From positions 1-64,000 of the forward strand of contig NZ_PCNZ01000020.1 of NCBI RefSeq assembly GCF_002975175.1: a stretch of 64,000 bases of DNA, in the 5' to 3' direction. The DNA comes from Bacillus sp. MYb209. GTDB taxonomy: Bacteria > Bacillota > Bacilli > Bacillales > Bacillaceae_G. The notes beneath the pieces were generated by a model. The model was not told the origin of the DNA. It saw only the letters and a program-made list of their open reading frames with translations, and made no database searches. The position numbers were made by a program, and so were the translations under genes. Positions within the stretch are counted from its first letter, which is position 1; each line of letters opens with the position of its first letter. Below are positions 1-8,997 of the stretch, piece after piece.

Positions 1-55
1 GAACCCGTGTTACCGCCGTGAAAGGGCGGTGTCTTAACCACTTGACCAACGGGCC
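1..55 (-). tRNA. tRNA-Glu (TTC), partial at window edge
   Basis: Read on the minus strand, the 5' part of a tRNA is visible: acceptor start GGCCCGT, D-arm, and an anticodon arm CCGCC-CTTTCAC-GGCGG whose loop carries TTC, which reads Glu codons. The T-loop begins at the left edge and the 3' end lies outside the window. It is the last visible gene of a cluster transcribed Asn-Ser-Glu. Confidence 0.93.
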
Positions 56-63
56 AATATGTA

Positions 64-154
64 TGGCAGAGAAGAAGGGATTCGAACCCTCGCACCGCGT
101 TAGCGATCTACTCCCTTAGCAGGGGAGCCCCTTGAGCCACTTGGGTACTTCTCT
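64..154 (-). tRNA. tRNA-Ser (GCT)
   Basis: A complete class II tRNA with a long variable arm, as expected for serine. Acceptor arms AGAGAAG and CTTCTCT pair, the anticodon loop CTGCTAA carries GCT, and CCA is encoded (positions 64-66). It lies 3 bp from the tRNA-Asn gene and 8 bp from tRNA-Glu, so one transcript is likely. Confidence 0.96.
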
Positions 155-157
155 GTA

Positions 158-232
158 TGGCTCCGCAGGTAGGACTCGAACCTACGACCGATCGGTTAAC
201 AGCCGATAGCTCTACCACTGAGCTACTGCGGA
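158..232 (-). tRNA. tRNA-Asn (GTT)
   Basis: A complete tRNA. Acceptor arms TCCGCAG and CTGCGGA pair, the anticodon loop contains GTT, the T-loop is TTCGAGT, and the 3' CCA is encoded (158-160). It is the promoter-proximal gene of the visible cluster. No clear promoter was found in the 114 bp before the sprT-like gene; the cluster may be transcribed from there. Confidence 0.96.
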
Positions 233-346
233 ATAATGAAGACAATTTGTATCTTATAAAAATTCTCATCGTAAGTCAAGAAGTTTTTTCACAACGTCTT
301 GCGCAAACGTGACATGTTTATAATATACTGGATTGCGTTTTCACTG

Positions 347-802
347 TCAAGATGTTTTCACTACCAGTTTTAGTTGTCCTTTACACTTTCCACATACATA
401 TCTTTGTGTATTTATTTGACGTCTTCTTACATATTGAAACGAACACCCCATACATTCATACATAGAAACTTTCGTTTCCTCCTCACTAATCATTCGTTTA
501 CAAAAACGTGGTGCACCTACTTTCTTTAATAACTCACGAAAATCTCTATCTCGATGCTTATACCCTTTTCCTGTGATATGTAAGTGATAATGACAAAGTT
601 CATGTTTAACAATCCCGACTAGCTCTTCTTTACCATATATTTCGTAATATCGATAATTCAATTCTATATTATGATTCTTCAATAGATAGCGCCCACCAGT
701 TGTACGTAACCTACTATTAAACATCGCTTTATGTAAAAACGGCATTCCAAAGCATTGTAACGATACCTCTTCCACTAACCTCTGAATTTCTTGCTCATCC
801 AT
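347..802 (-). CDS. SprT-like zinc metalloprotease domain protein (YdcK family)
   Basis: A 151-residue SprT-like protein. The HELCH zinc-metalloprotease motif is near residue 68, and a C-terminal zinc ribbon is formed by CxxC pairs (CMGC and CGKC). The ATG at 802 is preferred because GGAGGA lies 6 nt upstream of it, whereas the ATG at 808 abuts that site. In Bacillus the homologue (YdcK) sits between the tRNA cluster and cmpA/tex, as here. SprT domains in other organisms act on DNA-protein crosslinks; the role of the short bacterial form is not established, so no substrate is assigned. Confidence 0.9.
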   Translation of the reverse strand: MDEQEIQRLVEEVSLQCFGMPFLHKAMFNSRLRTTGGRYLLKNHNIELNYRYYEIYGKEELVGIVKHELCHYHLHITGKGYKHRDRDFRELLKKVGAPRFCKRMISEEETKVSMYECMGCSFQYVRRRQINTQRYVCGKCKGQLKLVVKTS

Positions 803-1011
803 TCTCATTCCTCCTAAACTAAAAAATATTTTTACACTTTTCTCCCTTCTTATACATATAGTAAATAGTACATATACCCATCCTCATTCAAGAAGCGTGA
901 TTTCTAAAAATGCAGCATTGCTAGAAATCCACTCACCAACCTCTCATCAAAGTTACCTTAACTAAAAGGAGCTACTTTTTTGAGAGCAGGATTAAACAAG
1001 GAGGGATTCCT

Positions 1012-1128
1012 ATGCCCACGTGGCTAAAGAAACAAATGCAACGTGCATATTTTGAGAAAAACCGGTATCAAATCAAGTTACTAAATGAATGCTGGTTTTA
1101 TTATAGTAAAATACATCAAAGCTCATAA
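1012..1128 (+). CDS. cmpA: Cortex morphogenetic protein CmpA
   Basis: A 38-codon gene with a strong RBS (AAGGAGG, 6-7 nt before ATG). The product begins MPTWLKKQMQ, continues with YQIKLLNECWFYY and ends KIHQSS, closely matching Bacillus CmpA (37-38 residues). CmpA is a sporulation quality-control adaptor that works with ClpXP to remove SpoIVA from defective spores. It is divergent from the sprT-like gene and convergent with tex, the same position as in B. subtilis. The terminator at 1151 follows. Confidence 0.93.
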   Translation: MPTWLKKQMQRAYFEKNRYQIKLLNECWFYYSKIHQSS

Positions 1129-1150
1129 TCAATTAAACTTTCCAGTTCAT

Positions 1151-1184
1151 AAAAAAAAAGAGCAGTTTCATCTGCTCTCTTTTC
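1151..1184. terminator. Bidirectional terminator between cmpA and tex
   Basis: Stem AGAGCAG/CTGCTCT with an A-run on the left and T-run on the right. It can end both cmpA (+) and tex (-). Confidence 0.8.
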
Positions 1185-1187
1185 TTA

Positions 1188-3362
1188 CTATTCAATCGGT
1201 AACATTGATAATGCAACACGACCTTTTTTCGTATCAATATCATCTACCCATACCTTTACAATTTGTCCCACGGATACAATATCTAATGGATGCTTTACAA
1301 ATTGTTTGCTTAGTTTAGAAATATGCACTAAACCATCTTGCTTCACACCAATATCAACAAAGGCACCGAAATCAACAACATTGCGGATCGTTCCCTCTAA
1401 TTCCATACCACGCTTTAAATCTTCTAATTTTAAAATCCCCTTTTTCAAAAGTGGCTTTGGCAACTCATCCCTCATATCTCGTTCCGGGCTAATTAAAGCA
1501 TCCATAATATCAACTAATGTTGGCTCACCAATCTCCGTCTCTTGAGATAATTTAGAAATATCTACTCCTTCTAAACTCTTTTGCAAGTTTGGTTTCCCCA
1601 CATCACTCTTCGATAACCCTAAGCTCTTTAATAGTAATTCAACATTTTTATATTGTTCTGGATGAATCCCTGTGCGATCTAATGGATTCGCTCCTTCTAA
1701 TATACGTAAAAACCCGATACATTGTTCATATGTTTTTGCACCTAAACGCGGTATTTTCTTTAACTCAGTTCGCTTCGTGAATTTCCCATCTTCCTCACGC
1801 TTAGCTACAATATTTTTCGCAACTGTTTTTGATAACCCCGAAACATATTGCAACAATGCAACTGAAGCTGTATTTACATTAACACCAACTCGGTTAACTG
1901 CCGTCTCTACTACAAATGTTAATGATTCATTTAATCTCTTTTGAGATACATCATGTTGATATTGTCCCACTCCAACAGATTTAGGGTCAATTTTCACAAG
2001 CTCTGCAAGTGGATCTTGTAGACGTCTCCCAATTGAAACAGCACTTCTTTCTTCAACCTGTAAATTCGGAAACTCCTCGCGAGCTACATCAGATGCGGAG
2101 TACACACTAGCACCCGCTTCATTTACAATAATGTAAAATACATCTCGTTCTACATTTTGTAATACATCTACTATAAATTCTTCCGTTTCCCTCGAAGCTG
2201 TACCATTTCCAATCGCTATCATTTCAACTTCATATTTATCTATAATTGAAATGATTTTCGTTTTTGCATCCTCATATTTACGAGCAGGCGGATGCGGATA
2301 AATAACATCTATGTGAAGAACTTTTCCTGTATCATCTACTACGGCTAATTTACAACCGGTTCTATATGCTGGATCCACCGCTAACACAACTTTCCCTTTC
2401 ATCGGAGGTTGTAATAATAAATTACGTAAATTCTCAGAGAAAATATGAATCGCTTGTTCTTCGGCCGTTTCCATTAATTCTTTACGAATTTCTCTTTCTA
2501 TTGAAGGTTGAATTAATCGCTTATATCCATCTTCCATCGCTAATTGTACATAATGCGCACTTTTAGAAGCTTCATCAAGAATCATTCTTTTATGTAAAAA
2601 CTGAAGAATTTCTTCAATTGGCGTGATAACAGAAACTCTTAATACGTCTTCCTTTTCACCACGATTCATAGCTAGTACACGATGCGGCACTACTTTTTGC
2701 AACGGTTCTTCATAGCCATAATACATTTCATATATATTCTTTTCATCTTTTTCTTTATCTTTTACAGATGAAGACATAATCCCTTTTCGGAAAGTAGTAT
2801 TGCGAATCCAACTACGATATGCCGCATTATCCGAAACAAGTTCCGCAATAATATCTTGCGCACCTTGCAACGCATCTTCTGCAGACGCCACTTCCTTTTC
2901 TGCATTAACAAATTCCATAGCCTTCTCTGCTGGATTTTCTTTTTTATATAATAATAGCCACTCAGCTAACGGTTCTAATCCTTTTTCTTTAGCAATTGTA
3001 GCTTTCGTTCTTCTTTTTTCTTTATATGGACGATATAAATCTTCTACTTCTTGAAGTTTTGTTGCAGCAACAATATGACGACGCAACTCTTCGGTTAGTT
3101 TACCCTTTTCACCAATAAGACGAAGAACCTCTTCTTTCCTATCTTCTAGTTGCATCATATATTGCCATCTTTCTAAGATTGCACGAATTTGCACCTCATC
3201 TAGGGACCCTGTCCATTCTTTTCGGTAACGAGCGATAAATGGAACTGTGTTACCTTCTTCTGTTAATTGAATAACATGACGAACTTGCTTTTCTGTAAAG
3301 CCTAATTCTTTCACTAACATTTTCATTAACCCTTGTCGATTATCTACCATTTCCATATCCAA
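1188..3362 (-). CDS. tex: Tex-family S1 RNA-binding protein
   Basis: About 724 residues, typical for Tex. It has an N-terminal helical region, a YqgF/RNase-H-like domain around residues 325-430 (VVLAVDPAYRTGCKLAVVD), a helix-hairpin-helix domain around 490-560 (NVNTASVALLQYVSGL), and a C-terminal S1 domain around 645-715 (GTIRNVVDFGAFVDIGV). Tex binds RNA and is linked to transcription and stress tolerance. The apparent start is TTG (3360-3362) behind GAGGAGG; an ATG two codons later is the alternative. It lies downstream of ndoA, separated by a terminator. Confidence 0.95.
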   Translation of the reverse strand: MDMEMVDNRQGLMKMLVKELGFTEKQVRHVIQLTEEGNTVPFIARYRKEWTGSLDEVQIRAILERWQYMMQLEDRKEEVLRLIGEKGKLTEELRRHIVAATKLQEVEDLYRPYKEKRRTKATIAKEKGLEPLAEWLLLYKKENPAEKAMEFVNAEKEVASAEDALQGAQDIIAELVSDNAAYRSWIRNTTFRKGIMSSSVKDKEKDEKNIYEMYYGYEEPLQKVVPHRVLAMNRGEKEDVLRVSVITPIEEILQFLHKRMILDEASKSAHYVQLAMEDGYKRLIQPSIEREIRKELMETAEEQAIHIFSENLRNLLLQPPMKGKVVLAVDPAYRTGCKLAVVDDTGKVLHIDVIYPHPPARKYEDAKTKIISIIDKYEVEMIAIGNGTASRETEEFIVDVLQNVERDVFYIIVNEAGASVYSASDVAREEFPNLQVEERSAVSIGRRLQDPLAELVKIDPKSVGVGQYQHDVSQKRLNESLTFVVETAVNRVGVNVNTASVALLQYVSGLSKTVAKNIVAKREEDGKFTKRTELKKIPRLGAKTYEQCIGFLRILEGANPLDRTGIHPEQYKNVELLLKSLGLSKSDVGKPNLQKSLEGVDISKLSQETEIGEPTLVDIMDALISPERDMRDELPKPLLKKGILKLEDLKRGMELEGTIRNVVDFGAFVDIGVKQDGLVHISKLSKQFVKHPLDIVSVGQIVKVWVDDIDTKKGRVALSMLPIE

Positions 3363-3381
3363 CCGTAACCTCCTCTATAAT

Positions 3382-3413
3382 AAAAAAAAGTTGCCCTGTA
3401 AAGAGAGCAACTT
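3382..3413 (-). terminator. Terminator downstream of ndoA
   Basis: On the minus strand, AAGTTGC and GCAACTT form a stem followed by eight T. It separates ndoA from tex. Confidence 0.82.
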
Positions 3414-3424
3414 AAACTGCCGAT

Positions 3425-3775
3425 TTAAAAATCTATTAGTCCTAAACTAATTTGTAACGCTTCATCTACACGACTCATCATCACTTCATCCAAATGAGTG
3501 ATTTTGTCCGTTAAGCGTTGCTTATCGATTGTTCGAATCTGCTCAAGTAAAATAACAGAATCCCTCTCAAAACCGTACTTTTTCGCATCAATTTCCACAT
3601 GAGTGGGTAATTTCGCTTTTTGAATCTGTGCAGTAATAGCCGCTACAATCACAGTCGGACTAAAACGATTTCCGATGTCATTTTGAATGACAAGAACCGG
3701 ACGAACGCCTCCTTGCTCAGAACCAACAACTGGGGAAAGGTCTGCAAAATACACGTCGCCGCGTTTTACAATCAA
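3425..3775 (-). CDS. ndoA: EndoA toxin, MazF/PemK-family mRNA interferase
   Basis: 116 residues, the standard length for Bacillus EndoA. It begins [20 protein letters not shown] and contains [11 protein letters not shown] and the ITAQ segment, which carry the residues I associate with the active site (Arg in RPVLV, Thr in ITAQ). The family cleaves mRNA at UACAU-type sites and is neutralised by EndoAI, encoded 4 bp upstream. The two genes form one transcription unit ending at the terminator at 3382. Confidence 0.97.
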   Translation of the reverse strand: MIVKRGDVYFADLSPVVGSEQGGVRPVLVIQNDIGNRFSPTVIVAAITAQIQKAKLPTHVEIDAKKYGFERDSVILLEQIRTIDKQRLTDKITHLDEVMMSRVDEALQISLGLIDF

Positions 3776-3779
3776 AATA

Positions 3780-4067
3780 TTACCCCCCGCTAACTAAGCG
3801 TTCTACTGTATGAGCTGCTTCATACTCTGCTAAGAAAGCTTCAGATGCAATACCAAGATTAATTTTTCCCATTTCAATGTACCCACGTCGCATTGATTCA
3901 TGTTGGTAGCGTTTCTTCGTCTTATGTTGACGCAATAACAGTTGTGTTGCCTGGCAAATTAGTTCATGGCGATTCTTATTCTCTTGTTTTCCAATTCCGT
4001 CCAATTCCGTTACCATTTGCTTTGGCAACCGAACCACGATTTCAGTAGTTACACTTGATTCGGACAC
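3780..4067 (-). CDS. ndoAI: EndoAI antitoxin, ribbon-helix-helix protein
   Basis: 95 residues. The N-terminal ribbon-helix-helix segment is [19 protein letters not shown] and the following helix is [17 protein letters not shown]; the acidic/hydrophobic C-terminus should bind EndoA. It starts with GTG behind GGAGGTG. It is the first gene of the toxin-antitoxin pair; such antitoxins generally also autoregulate. Its promoter should lie in 4080-4180. Confidence 0.95.
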   Translation of the reverse strand: MSESSVTTEIVVRLPKQMVTELDGIGKQENKNRHELICQATQLLLRQHKTKKRYQHESMRRGYIEMGKINLGIASEAFLAEYEAAHTVERLVSGG

Positions 4068-4379
4068 AAAAATACACCTCCACCGTCAACTACACACCCA
4101 AATATATATATGACACCTATTGTAATAATACCATTGTATGGAGCCTGTTGCAAAGACTTCCTTATTCCTTGCTTATGTTTTCCAATTCATAAACAAAACA
4201 TTCATCGTCTTTTACTTTTTATCTCTTTCAAACAAGAAATACAGCAATCCTTTCCGCAACATTTCATTGTAACTTATATTAATAACAATTATAAAAAGAA
4301 GCTCCCTAGCAGAAAAGGGCCTATTTTCCATTAGCGAAAATCCCCTAAATGACGAGATGCTGAGCAATAATACCTTCTT
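4068..4379. other. Intergenic region ndoAI-alr
   Basis: 312 bp with no supported gene. Minus-strand sequence near 4120-4135 (TATTATTACAAT) could be a -10 region for ndoAI. Near 4300-4325 a short GC-rich arm pair followed by CTTTTT on the minus strand may weakly terminate alr. A plus-strand 74-codon frame here has no RBS and was not called. Confidence 0.5.
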
Positions 4380-5549
4380 CTATATATCGTTCAAATAATT
4401 GATTACTTCTACAACTTTACCGTGTCGTATAAATATTCTCGGTATACGGAAGCTTATCGTTGCAATAATCTCATAATTAATAGTCCCGGAATATTCAGCA
4501 ACCTCGGTAGCACTAATATACTCATCACCTTGTCTCCCAATGAGTGTAACTTTCGTACCAAGTGGCACTTCACAAGGAAGATGTATCATGAATTGATCCA
4601 TTGTCACTCGCCCTACAATCGGTACTCTTTCACCGTTTACAAGTACTTTAAACCCTTGCAATCTTCTAAGCCAGCCATCTGCATATCCAATTGCAACTGT
4701 CGCAATCCATTCTTCAGTTCTCGTTCGGTATGTGACATTATAACTAATCCCATCTCCTTTAATCACTTGCTTAATATGAGCAACTTTCGTATGAAGTGAC
4801 AACGCCGGTTCCAATTTAAATGGTAAAAAAGGACGTATTTCTACAGATGGGGATAATCCATACATTGCAATACCAACTCGCACCGCATTAAATGTAATCC
4901 CTTGAAACCTTAACGTTGCGGCGCTATTGGCTGTATGGACAAATTTAGGATTCACTCCAAATTCTTTCAACCAACTTAGCTGCTGCAAGAATGTATTATA
5001 TTGCTTATCAAAGTAAGAAGTCTCAACCTCATCCGCTGTTGCAAAATGCGTATATACTCCTTCCAACTCTAAAAATGGCGCACCTTCTAAACTCTTTAAG
5101 AACCCTTTTAATTCTTTGCGTTCACGTATTCCGATTCTCCCCATACCACTATCAAAATTAATATAGAATTTCATTATTGATGAACCATCCCAGAGCTTTA
5201 TCGCTTCTTCCACCCATTCTTTTTGAAAAACAGTTAATGCTACATCATTTTCAGCAGCTACATTTACATCACGGGGCGGGGAAGGACCTAATACTAAAAT
5301 CGGTGCAGTAATACCAGCCCTCCGAAGCACTAAGGCTTCATCTAAAAAGGCAACTGCTAATCTTGTTGCTCCTGCTTCTAATGCAGTTTTAGCCACCGGC
5401 ACATAATCGTGCCCATATGCATTCGCTTTAACTACAGCAAAAATCTCTACATCACTTGGAATAGACTCTTTAATATGTGTAACATTGTTATAGATCGCAT
5501 CTAAATCCACTTCCACCCAAGTGTCACGGTAAAACGGTGCTTCTTCCAT
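4380..5549 (-). CDS. alr: Alanine racemase
   Basis: 389 residues, full length. PLP-dependent interconversion of L- and D-alanine, supplying D-Ala for peptidoglycan. The PLP lysine is in AVVKANAYGHD (about residue 42), the C-terminal catalytic tyrosine segment is RVGIAMYGLSP, and TMDQFM is also conserved. Start ATG with AAGGAAGTG upstream. It lies downstream of the ydcC-like gene across a terminator and upstream of ndoAI/ndoA, the usual Bacillus order. Confidence 0.97.
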   Translation of the reverse strand: MEEAPFYRDTWVEVDLDAIYNNVTHIKESIPSDVEIFAVVKANAYGHDYVPVAKTALEAGATRLAVAFLDEALVLRRAGITAPILVLGPSPPRDVNVAAENDVALTVFQKEWVEEAIKLWDGSSIMKFYINFDSGMGRIGIRERKELKGFLKSLEGAPFLELEGVYTHFATADEVETSYFDKQYNTFLQQLSWLKEFGVNPKFVHTANSAATLRFQGITFNAVRVGIAMYGLSPSVEIRPFLPFKLEPALSLHTKVAHIKQVIKGDGISYNVTYRTRTEEWIATVAIGYADGWLRRLQGFKVLVNGERVPIVGRVTMDQFMIHLPCEVPLGTKVTLIGRQGDEYISATEVAEYSGTINYEIIATISFRIPRIFIRHGKVVEVINYLNDI

Positions 5550-5625
5550 AAATACACTTCCTTATACACGATATGCGAAGCTTATTCTTTTATATGCTTC
5601 TTTTGTGAAATCCACCTTCAAACTA

Positions 5626-5660
5626 AGAAAAGACGTGGTGCACATATATCACCACGTCTA
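5626..5660 (-). terminator. Terminator between ydcC-like gene and alr
   Basis: Stem AGACGTGGTG/CACCACGTCT followed by TTTTC on the minus strand, just after the ydcC-like stop codon. Confidence 0.75.
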
Positions 5661-5666
5661 AGAAGT

Positions 5667-6680
5667 TTACTTCACCTGCTTCGCTGTAACCGAACGAGCA
5701 ACCATCAACAACTCATTCGGCTCTAAACCTTTAGACACAAGCATATATTCCACTCCGTTATGCGACCACGTTACAGAGTCTTTCGTCAATGCACCAATCG
5801 TGAAACCAAGATCAACCGGCTCTCCACTTACACTTACCGCCGATGAGGCCTCTGCAACTTTTGCCTTTTCTTGTATTAAAGTAAAGGATTTCTCACTTCC
5901 AGTATATGTGAGTATTGCACGCTTGCCGCTGTCTGTCTTCAACTCTTCTTCCTCTTTCAAAGTCATGCCTTGCGGCGTATCACGTGGATACAAAATAGCA
6001 AACGGTTTGTCTTCTTTCGCTGCCGTCTGAACATCCACTTGTGCTCTAGACATATTTTGCTTCGTATCAAATGCACCTTTATCAAACTTTGCATCAAACT
6101 TTACTTTAGTGAAATCTACTTTTACAAGGACATTTTGATCATTATCCATCAGTTTCACAGAAACTGGTGTTAAATCACTTTTATTCAGCTTAATTTCTTG
6201 TTTCGGCAACATATTTTGATGTTGATAATTTGTTTTTGTTTTAAATACATAATACTTATCTGTTTTCTCGAAAGAGAGATTTTTCTTATCTTGCAAAATA
6301 TCTCTTACCAGTGATTCATATAAATAAGCCTGGCTACTATTTTGCGGCCAATCACTTTGAAAACGGAAACTCTTATTAAGCGCCGGTGTTAATACAAATA
6401 CACCTTCATCATTTCTTAAAATAATTTGACTCTGATCCTTTTTCGCATTCTGCAAATTCACACGATAATACGAAGGTTCTTTATGCCAAATTTCTACATT
6501 GTACTCCTGAGGCTCATTTCCTGTTTTAATAGATAATTTCGCTTCAGCTTGATAACTCTTCATACTTTTAACTTTCGCTTCTAAATCTCTCACAACATCT
6601 TCCTGTTTCTTTTCCATACAACCCGCCAACACAAAAACGGTCAATAAACCGACAAGAACTAAAAACAGACGCCTTTTCAT
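5667..6680 (-). CDS. ydcC: LolA-like outer-membrane-lipoprotein-carrier fold lipoprotein (YdcC family)
   Basis: 337 residues from the ATG at 6680, which has AAAGGGG upstream. A longer frame to 6755 lacks an RBS and would bury the signal. The N-terminus is a lipoprotein signal (MKRRLFLVLVGLLTVFVLAGC) with Cys at the lipobox. The mature part (QAEAKLSIKTGNEPQEYNVEIWHKE) has the LolA-like beta-sheet pattern seen in YdcC and in clostridial GerS, a germination protein. A sporulation or germination role is plausible but inferred from relatives. It sits between acpS and alr as in B. subtilis. Confidence 0.88.
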   Translation of the reverse strand: MKRRLFLVLVGLLTVFVLAGCMEKKQEDVVRDLEAKVKSMKSYQAEAKLSIKTGNEPQEYNVEIWHKEPSYYRVNLQNAKKDQSQIILRNDEGVFVLTPALNKSFRFQSDWPQNSSQAYLYESLVRDILQDKKNLSFEKTDKYYVFKTKTNYQHQNMLPKQEIKLNKSDLTPVSVKLMDNDQNVLVKVDFTKVKFDAKFDKGAFDTKQNMSRAQVDVQTAAKEDKPFAILYPRDTPQGMTLKEEEELKTDSGKRAILTYTGSEKSFTLIQEKAKVAEASSAVSVSGEPVDLGFTIGALTKDSVTWSHNGVEYMLVSKGLEPNELLMVARSVTAKQVK

Positions 6681-6773
6681 CACTTCAGCCCCTTTGCCCC
6701 TATAAATGAATGGAAGATATGCCTTCCTTATCGCTACCTCAAATATATGAGACAAAGATATAAAATATGCAGA

Positions 6774-7133
6774 CTAGCGTGACGAGCTTTCTAAAACAAC
6801 TTGAGCAACAGCAAATTCTTTACTATGACTAATTGATAAATGAACAATATGCTCTGTATTTGTAATAATAATCGGTTTACCTCTATCATCATTCCTTACT
6901 TCAATATCTAAAAAACTCACTTCTTTCCCGATACCGGTCCCTACCGCTTTAGAATACGCCTCTTTTGCTGCAAATCTTCCAGCTACAAATTCTGTAAGAC
7001 GACTTCCTTTCAGTCCCTCGGCAACACCACGTTCTCTTTCAGTTAAAATACGTTCCATAAATTTAAGCTTTCCATCTAGCATTTTTTCAATTCGATTTAA
7101 CTCAATAATATCGATCCCAATCCCTACAATCAT
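6774..7133 (-). CDS. acpS: Holo-[acyl-carrier-protein] synthase
   Basis: 119 residues, the family length. Transfers 4'-phosphopantetheine from CoA to acyl carrier protein. Magnesium-binding motifs are present: GIGIDIIELNRI at the N-terminus (Asp8) and RFAAKEAYSKA (Glu near residue 58). The ATG has AAGGGG upstream. It is divergent from the rhomboid gene and 93 bp upstream of the ydcC-like gene. Confidence 0.97.
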   Translation of the reverse strand: MIVGIGIDIIELNRIEKMLDGKLKFMERILTERERGVAEGLKGSRLTEFVAGRFAAKEAYSKAVGTGIGKEVSFLDIEVRNDDRGKPIIITNTEHIVHLSISHSKEFAVAQVVLESSSR

Positions 7134-7225
7134 TTCAAAATCCCCTTCTTCTATTTAACTTTCTTCATTCATATTGTAAGAATAACAGAGAATCTTTCTG
7201 ATGCAAAAGGAGTGATACTAACAAC

Positions 7226-7774
7226 ATGCTAATACCATCCACTCGCATTTCCCTACAACCAATTATCATCTCTTTACTTCTTATACAATTAGTCATGATT
7301 ATATTGAGCGACTTTTCCCTCTTTCACCTGGCAGCCTACAATGAATATATCGCTAAAGGAGAATGGTGGCGTGTCATAACTTCCTTACTTGTACACGTAG
7401 ACTTACAACATTTTCTTTCTAATAGTATTTGTTTATTTGCACTTGGTTCTTCTATTGAAAAACAACTAGGACACTTTTCTTTCATCATTATTTTTTTCCT
7501 TTCTGGCATTCTCGGGAATATTTCTTCTTATATTATTATGCCTCTTGAATATATTCACGCCGGAGCATCTGGTGGTATTTTCGGATTACTAGGCGCACAA
7601 TTATTTTTATTGTATAGTCGATATCGTTCTTCAAAACCAAGAGACATCGCTATTTTTTCAATAACGATACTTATATTACTACTATTTACTTTCTTTAATC
7701 CCTCTGCCAATCCTATAAGCCATTTAACAGGACTGATCATCGGCGGCATGTGCACCCCTTTTTTAATAAAGTGA
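7226..7774 (+). CDS. Rhomboid-family intramembrane serine protease, C-terminus shaped by a bcr1 repeat
   Basis: 182 residues with about six membrane segments. The catalytic serine motif is GASGGIFGLLGA (about residue 113-124) and the partner histidine is in NPISHLTGLIIGG. The usual N-terminal WWRVITSLLVH and HFLSNSICLFALG segments are present. Rhomboids cleave within membrane helices; the substrate is unknown. The last two codons and the TGA stop come from the bcr1 repeat that begins at 7766, and the family member YdcA is somewhat longer as I recall, so a short C-terminal tail may have been lost. Both catalytic residues remain, so activity may be kept. Confidence 0.9.
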   Translation: MLIPSTRISLQPIIISLLLIQLVMIILSDFSLFHLAAYNEYIAKGEWWRVITSLLVHVDLQHFLSNSICLFALGSSIEKQLGHFSFIIIFFLSGILGNISSYIIMPLEYIHAGASGGIFGLLGAQLFLLYSRYRSSKPRDIAIFSITILILLLFTFFNPSANPISHLTGLIIGGMCTPFLIK

Positions 7775-7921
7775 AACTTTAATCAGTGGGGTTGGTCCAT
7801 CCCCCACTGATTATTAGTTGAACCAATCGGGCTTTTAAGGGCAGTTGATCTCCCACCTAACTCCCTCGCATTCGCCGGATTTTGAGGTGGGAGTCTTACC
7901 GCCCGCAAATAGCGGGACAAA
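7766..7921 (+). repeat. bcr1-type repeat, near full length
   Basis: About 156 bp starting ATAAAGTGAAAC and ending GCGGGACAAA. It has two inverted-repeat stems: AATCAGTGGGG with CCCCACTGATT, and CTCCCACCTAA with TGAGGTGGGAG. It is about 80-85 percent identical by eye to the copy at 44656-44812 in reverse orientation. The right boundary ACAAA is a degenerate form of the ATAAA target duplication. It can fold into strong RNA structure downstream of the rhomboid gene. Confidence 0.88.
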
Positions 7922-7941
7922 AAAAACCGATGGCGCAGAGC

Positions 7942-8904
7942 TTATTTAATATAGAAGCTCGCACCATCGACAATTTCCACATCTGTTTGTTTACTTAACT
8001 CTCTCATTAGTTGAAATAAAGACTCGTCCTTTTTCTTCGCCTCAATCATACAATCAATTTGCGGAACACTCCCCTTTATCTTTTTCAAAAAAGATAAGAA
8101 GGTATCTACATCAATAAAATCCGCATGTGCTCTCGGGTCTTTTCCATCTCTAGGACTAGAGATGTGCATTTTAACTGGTAACAAAGACGATTCCCACGTA
8201 TGTACAACACGTGCCCAATCTTCATGCCAATCTTCCTGGTCATTATTCATCATATGATGGTGCAAATCAAACACGACTGGAATGTCTAATTTCTCACCTA
8301 AATACAATGTTTCTTCTAAAGAAAAGGTCGTGTCATCATTTTCTAATATAATCATCTCTTGAATACCTCTTGGAACAGTTGACCAATTTTCTATAAAGCG
8401 TTCTAATGCGAGCTCCTTATCGTTATAACCTCCTCCCACATGTAATACACATCGTTGCTTATGTTCAATTCCCATACCCTTTAACATTTTTTTGTGCATC
8501 TGCAATGCCTTTACAGATTGTTTGAAAATACTCTCCTCAGGTGAATTTAGCACAACAAAGTGATCTGGATGGAAATCAATTCGCATATTCATACGAATTG
8601 CATATCCACCTAATTCTTTCAGATTTTCTTTTAAAGGACGAATATAGTTCCAATCTAACAACTCCTCATGATTCGCTAAAGGAATAAGCTTGGAACTAAG
8701 TCGAAAGAAAGATATATCATGCCCTTTATTATGCTTTAATAACCGTAAGCAATTTTCCAAATTCGAATTAGCGATTCTTTCGAGTTTACGAATCGCAGCC
8801 TCTCGATCATCAATCCGTTGAAACTGTGCATATGTCATCGTTTGAGATGGAGAAGCATTCTTCAAATGCACACTCATCGCAACATACCCAAGTCTTACAA
8901 GCAT
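7942..8904 (-). CDS. uvsE: UV DNA damage endonuclease (UvsE/UVDE family)
   Basis: 320 residues from the ATG at 8904, which has AGGTG 5-6 nt upstream; the longer frame to 8985 lacks an RBS. The family folds as a TIM barrel and nicks DNA 5' of UV photoproducts. Visible motifs include the N-terminal VRLGYVAMS, the metal-site segments MRIDFHPDH, VLHVGGGYNDKE, IILENDD, VVFDLHHH and KMHISSPRDG, all typical of UVDE. It supports an excision pathway independent of UvrABC, useful to spores. Confidence 0.94.
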   Translation of the reverse strand: MLVRLGYVAMSVHLKNASPSQTMTYAQFQRIDDREAAIRKLERIANSNLENCLRLLKHNKGHDISFFRLSSKLIPLANHEELLDWNYIRPLKENLKELGGYAIRMNMRIDFHPDHFVVLNSPEESIFKQSVKALQMHKKMLKGMGIEHKQRCVLHVGGGYNDKELALERFIENWSTVPRGIQEMIILENDDTTFSLEETLYLGEKLDIPVVFDLHHHMMNNDQEDWHEDWARVVHTWESSLLPVKMHISSPRDGKDPRAHADFIDVDTFLSFLKKIKGSVPQIDCMIEAKKKDESLFQLMRELSKQTDVEIVDGASFYIK

Positions 8905-8956
8905 ATAGCACCTCATTTCTATACGAGTTATTATGTAGTATGCACAATTATAGAAA

Positions 8957-8997
8957 TAAAAAAAGAGAATGCCAGCAAAGGGCATTCTCTTTTTTAT
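8957..8997. terminator. Terminator between cshA and uvsE
   Basis: Stem AAAAGAGAATGCC/GGCATTCTCTTTT flanked by A-run and T-run. It ends cshA on the minus strand, so uvsE must have its own promoter. Confidence 0.85.

Noticed and set aside
1085-1318. 77-codon plus-strand frame overlapping cmpA and the end of tex
   Set aside because: No RBS, it overlaps two well-supported genes and the terminator between them.
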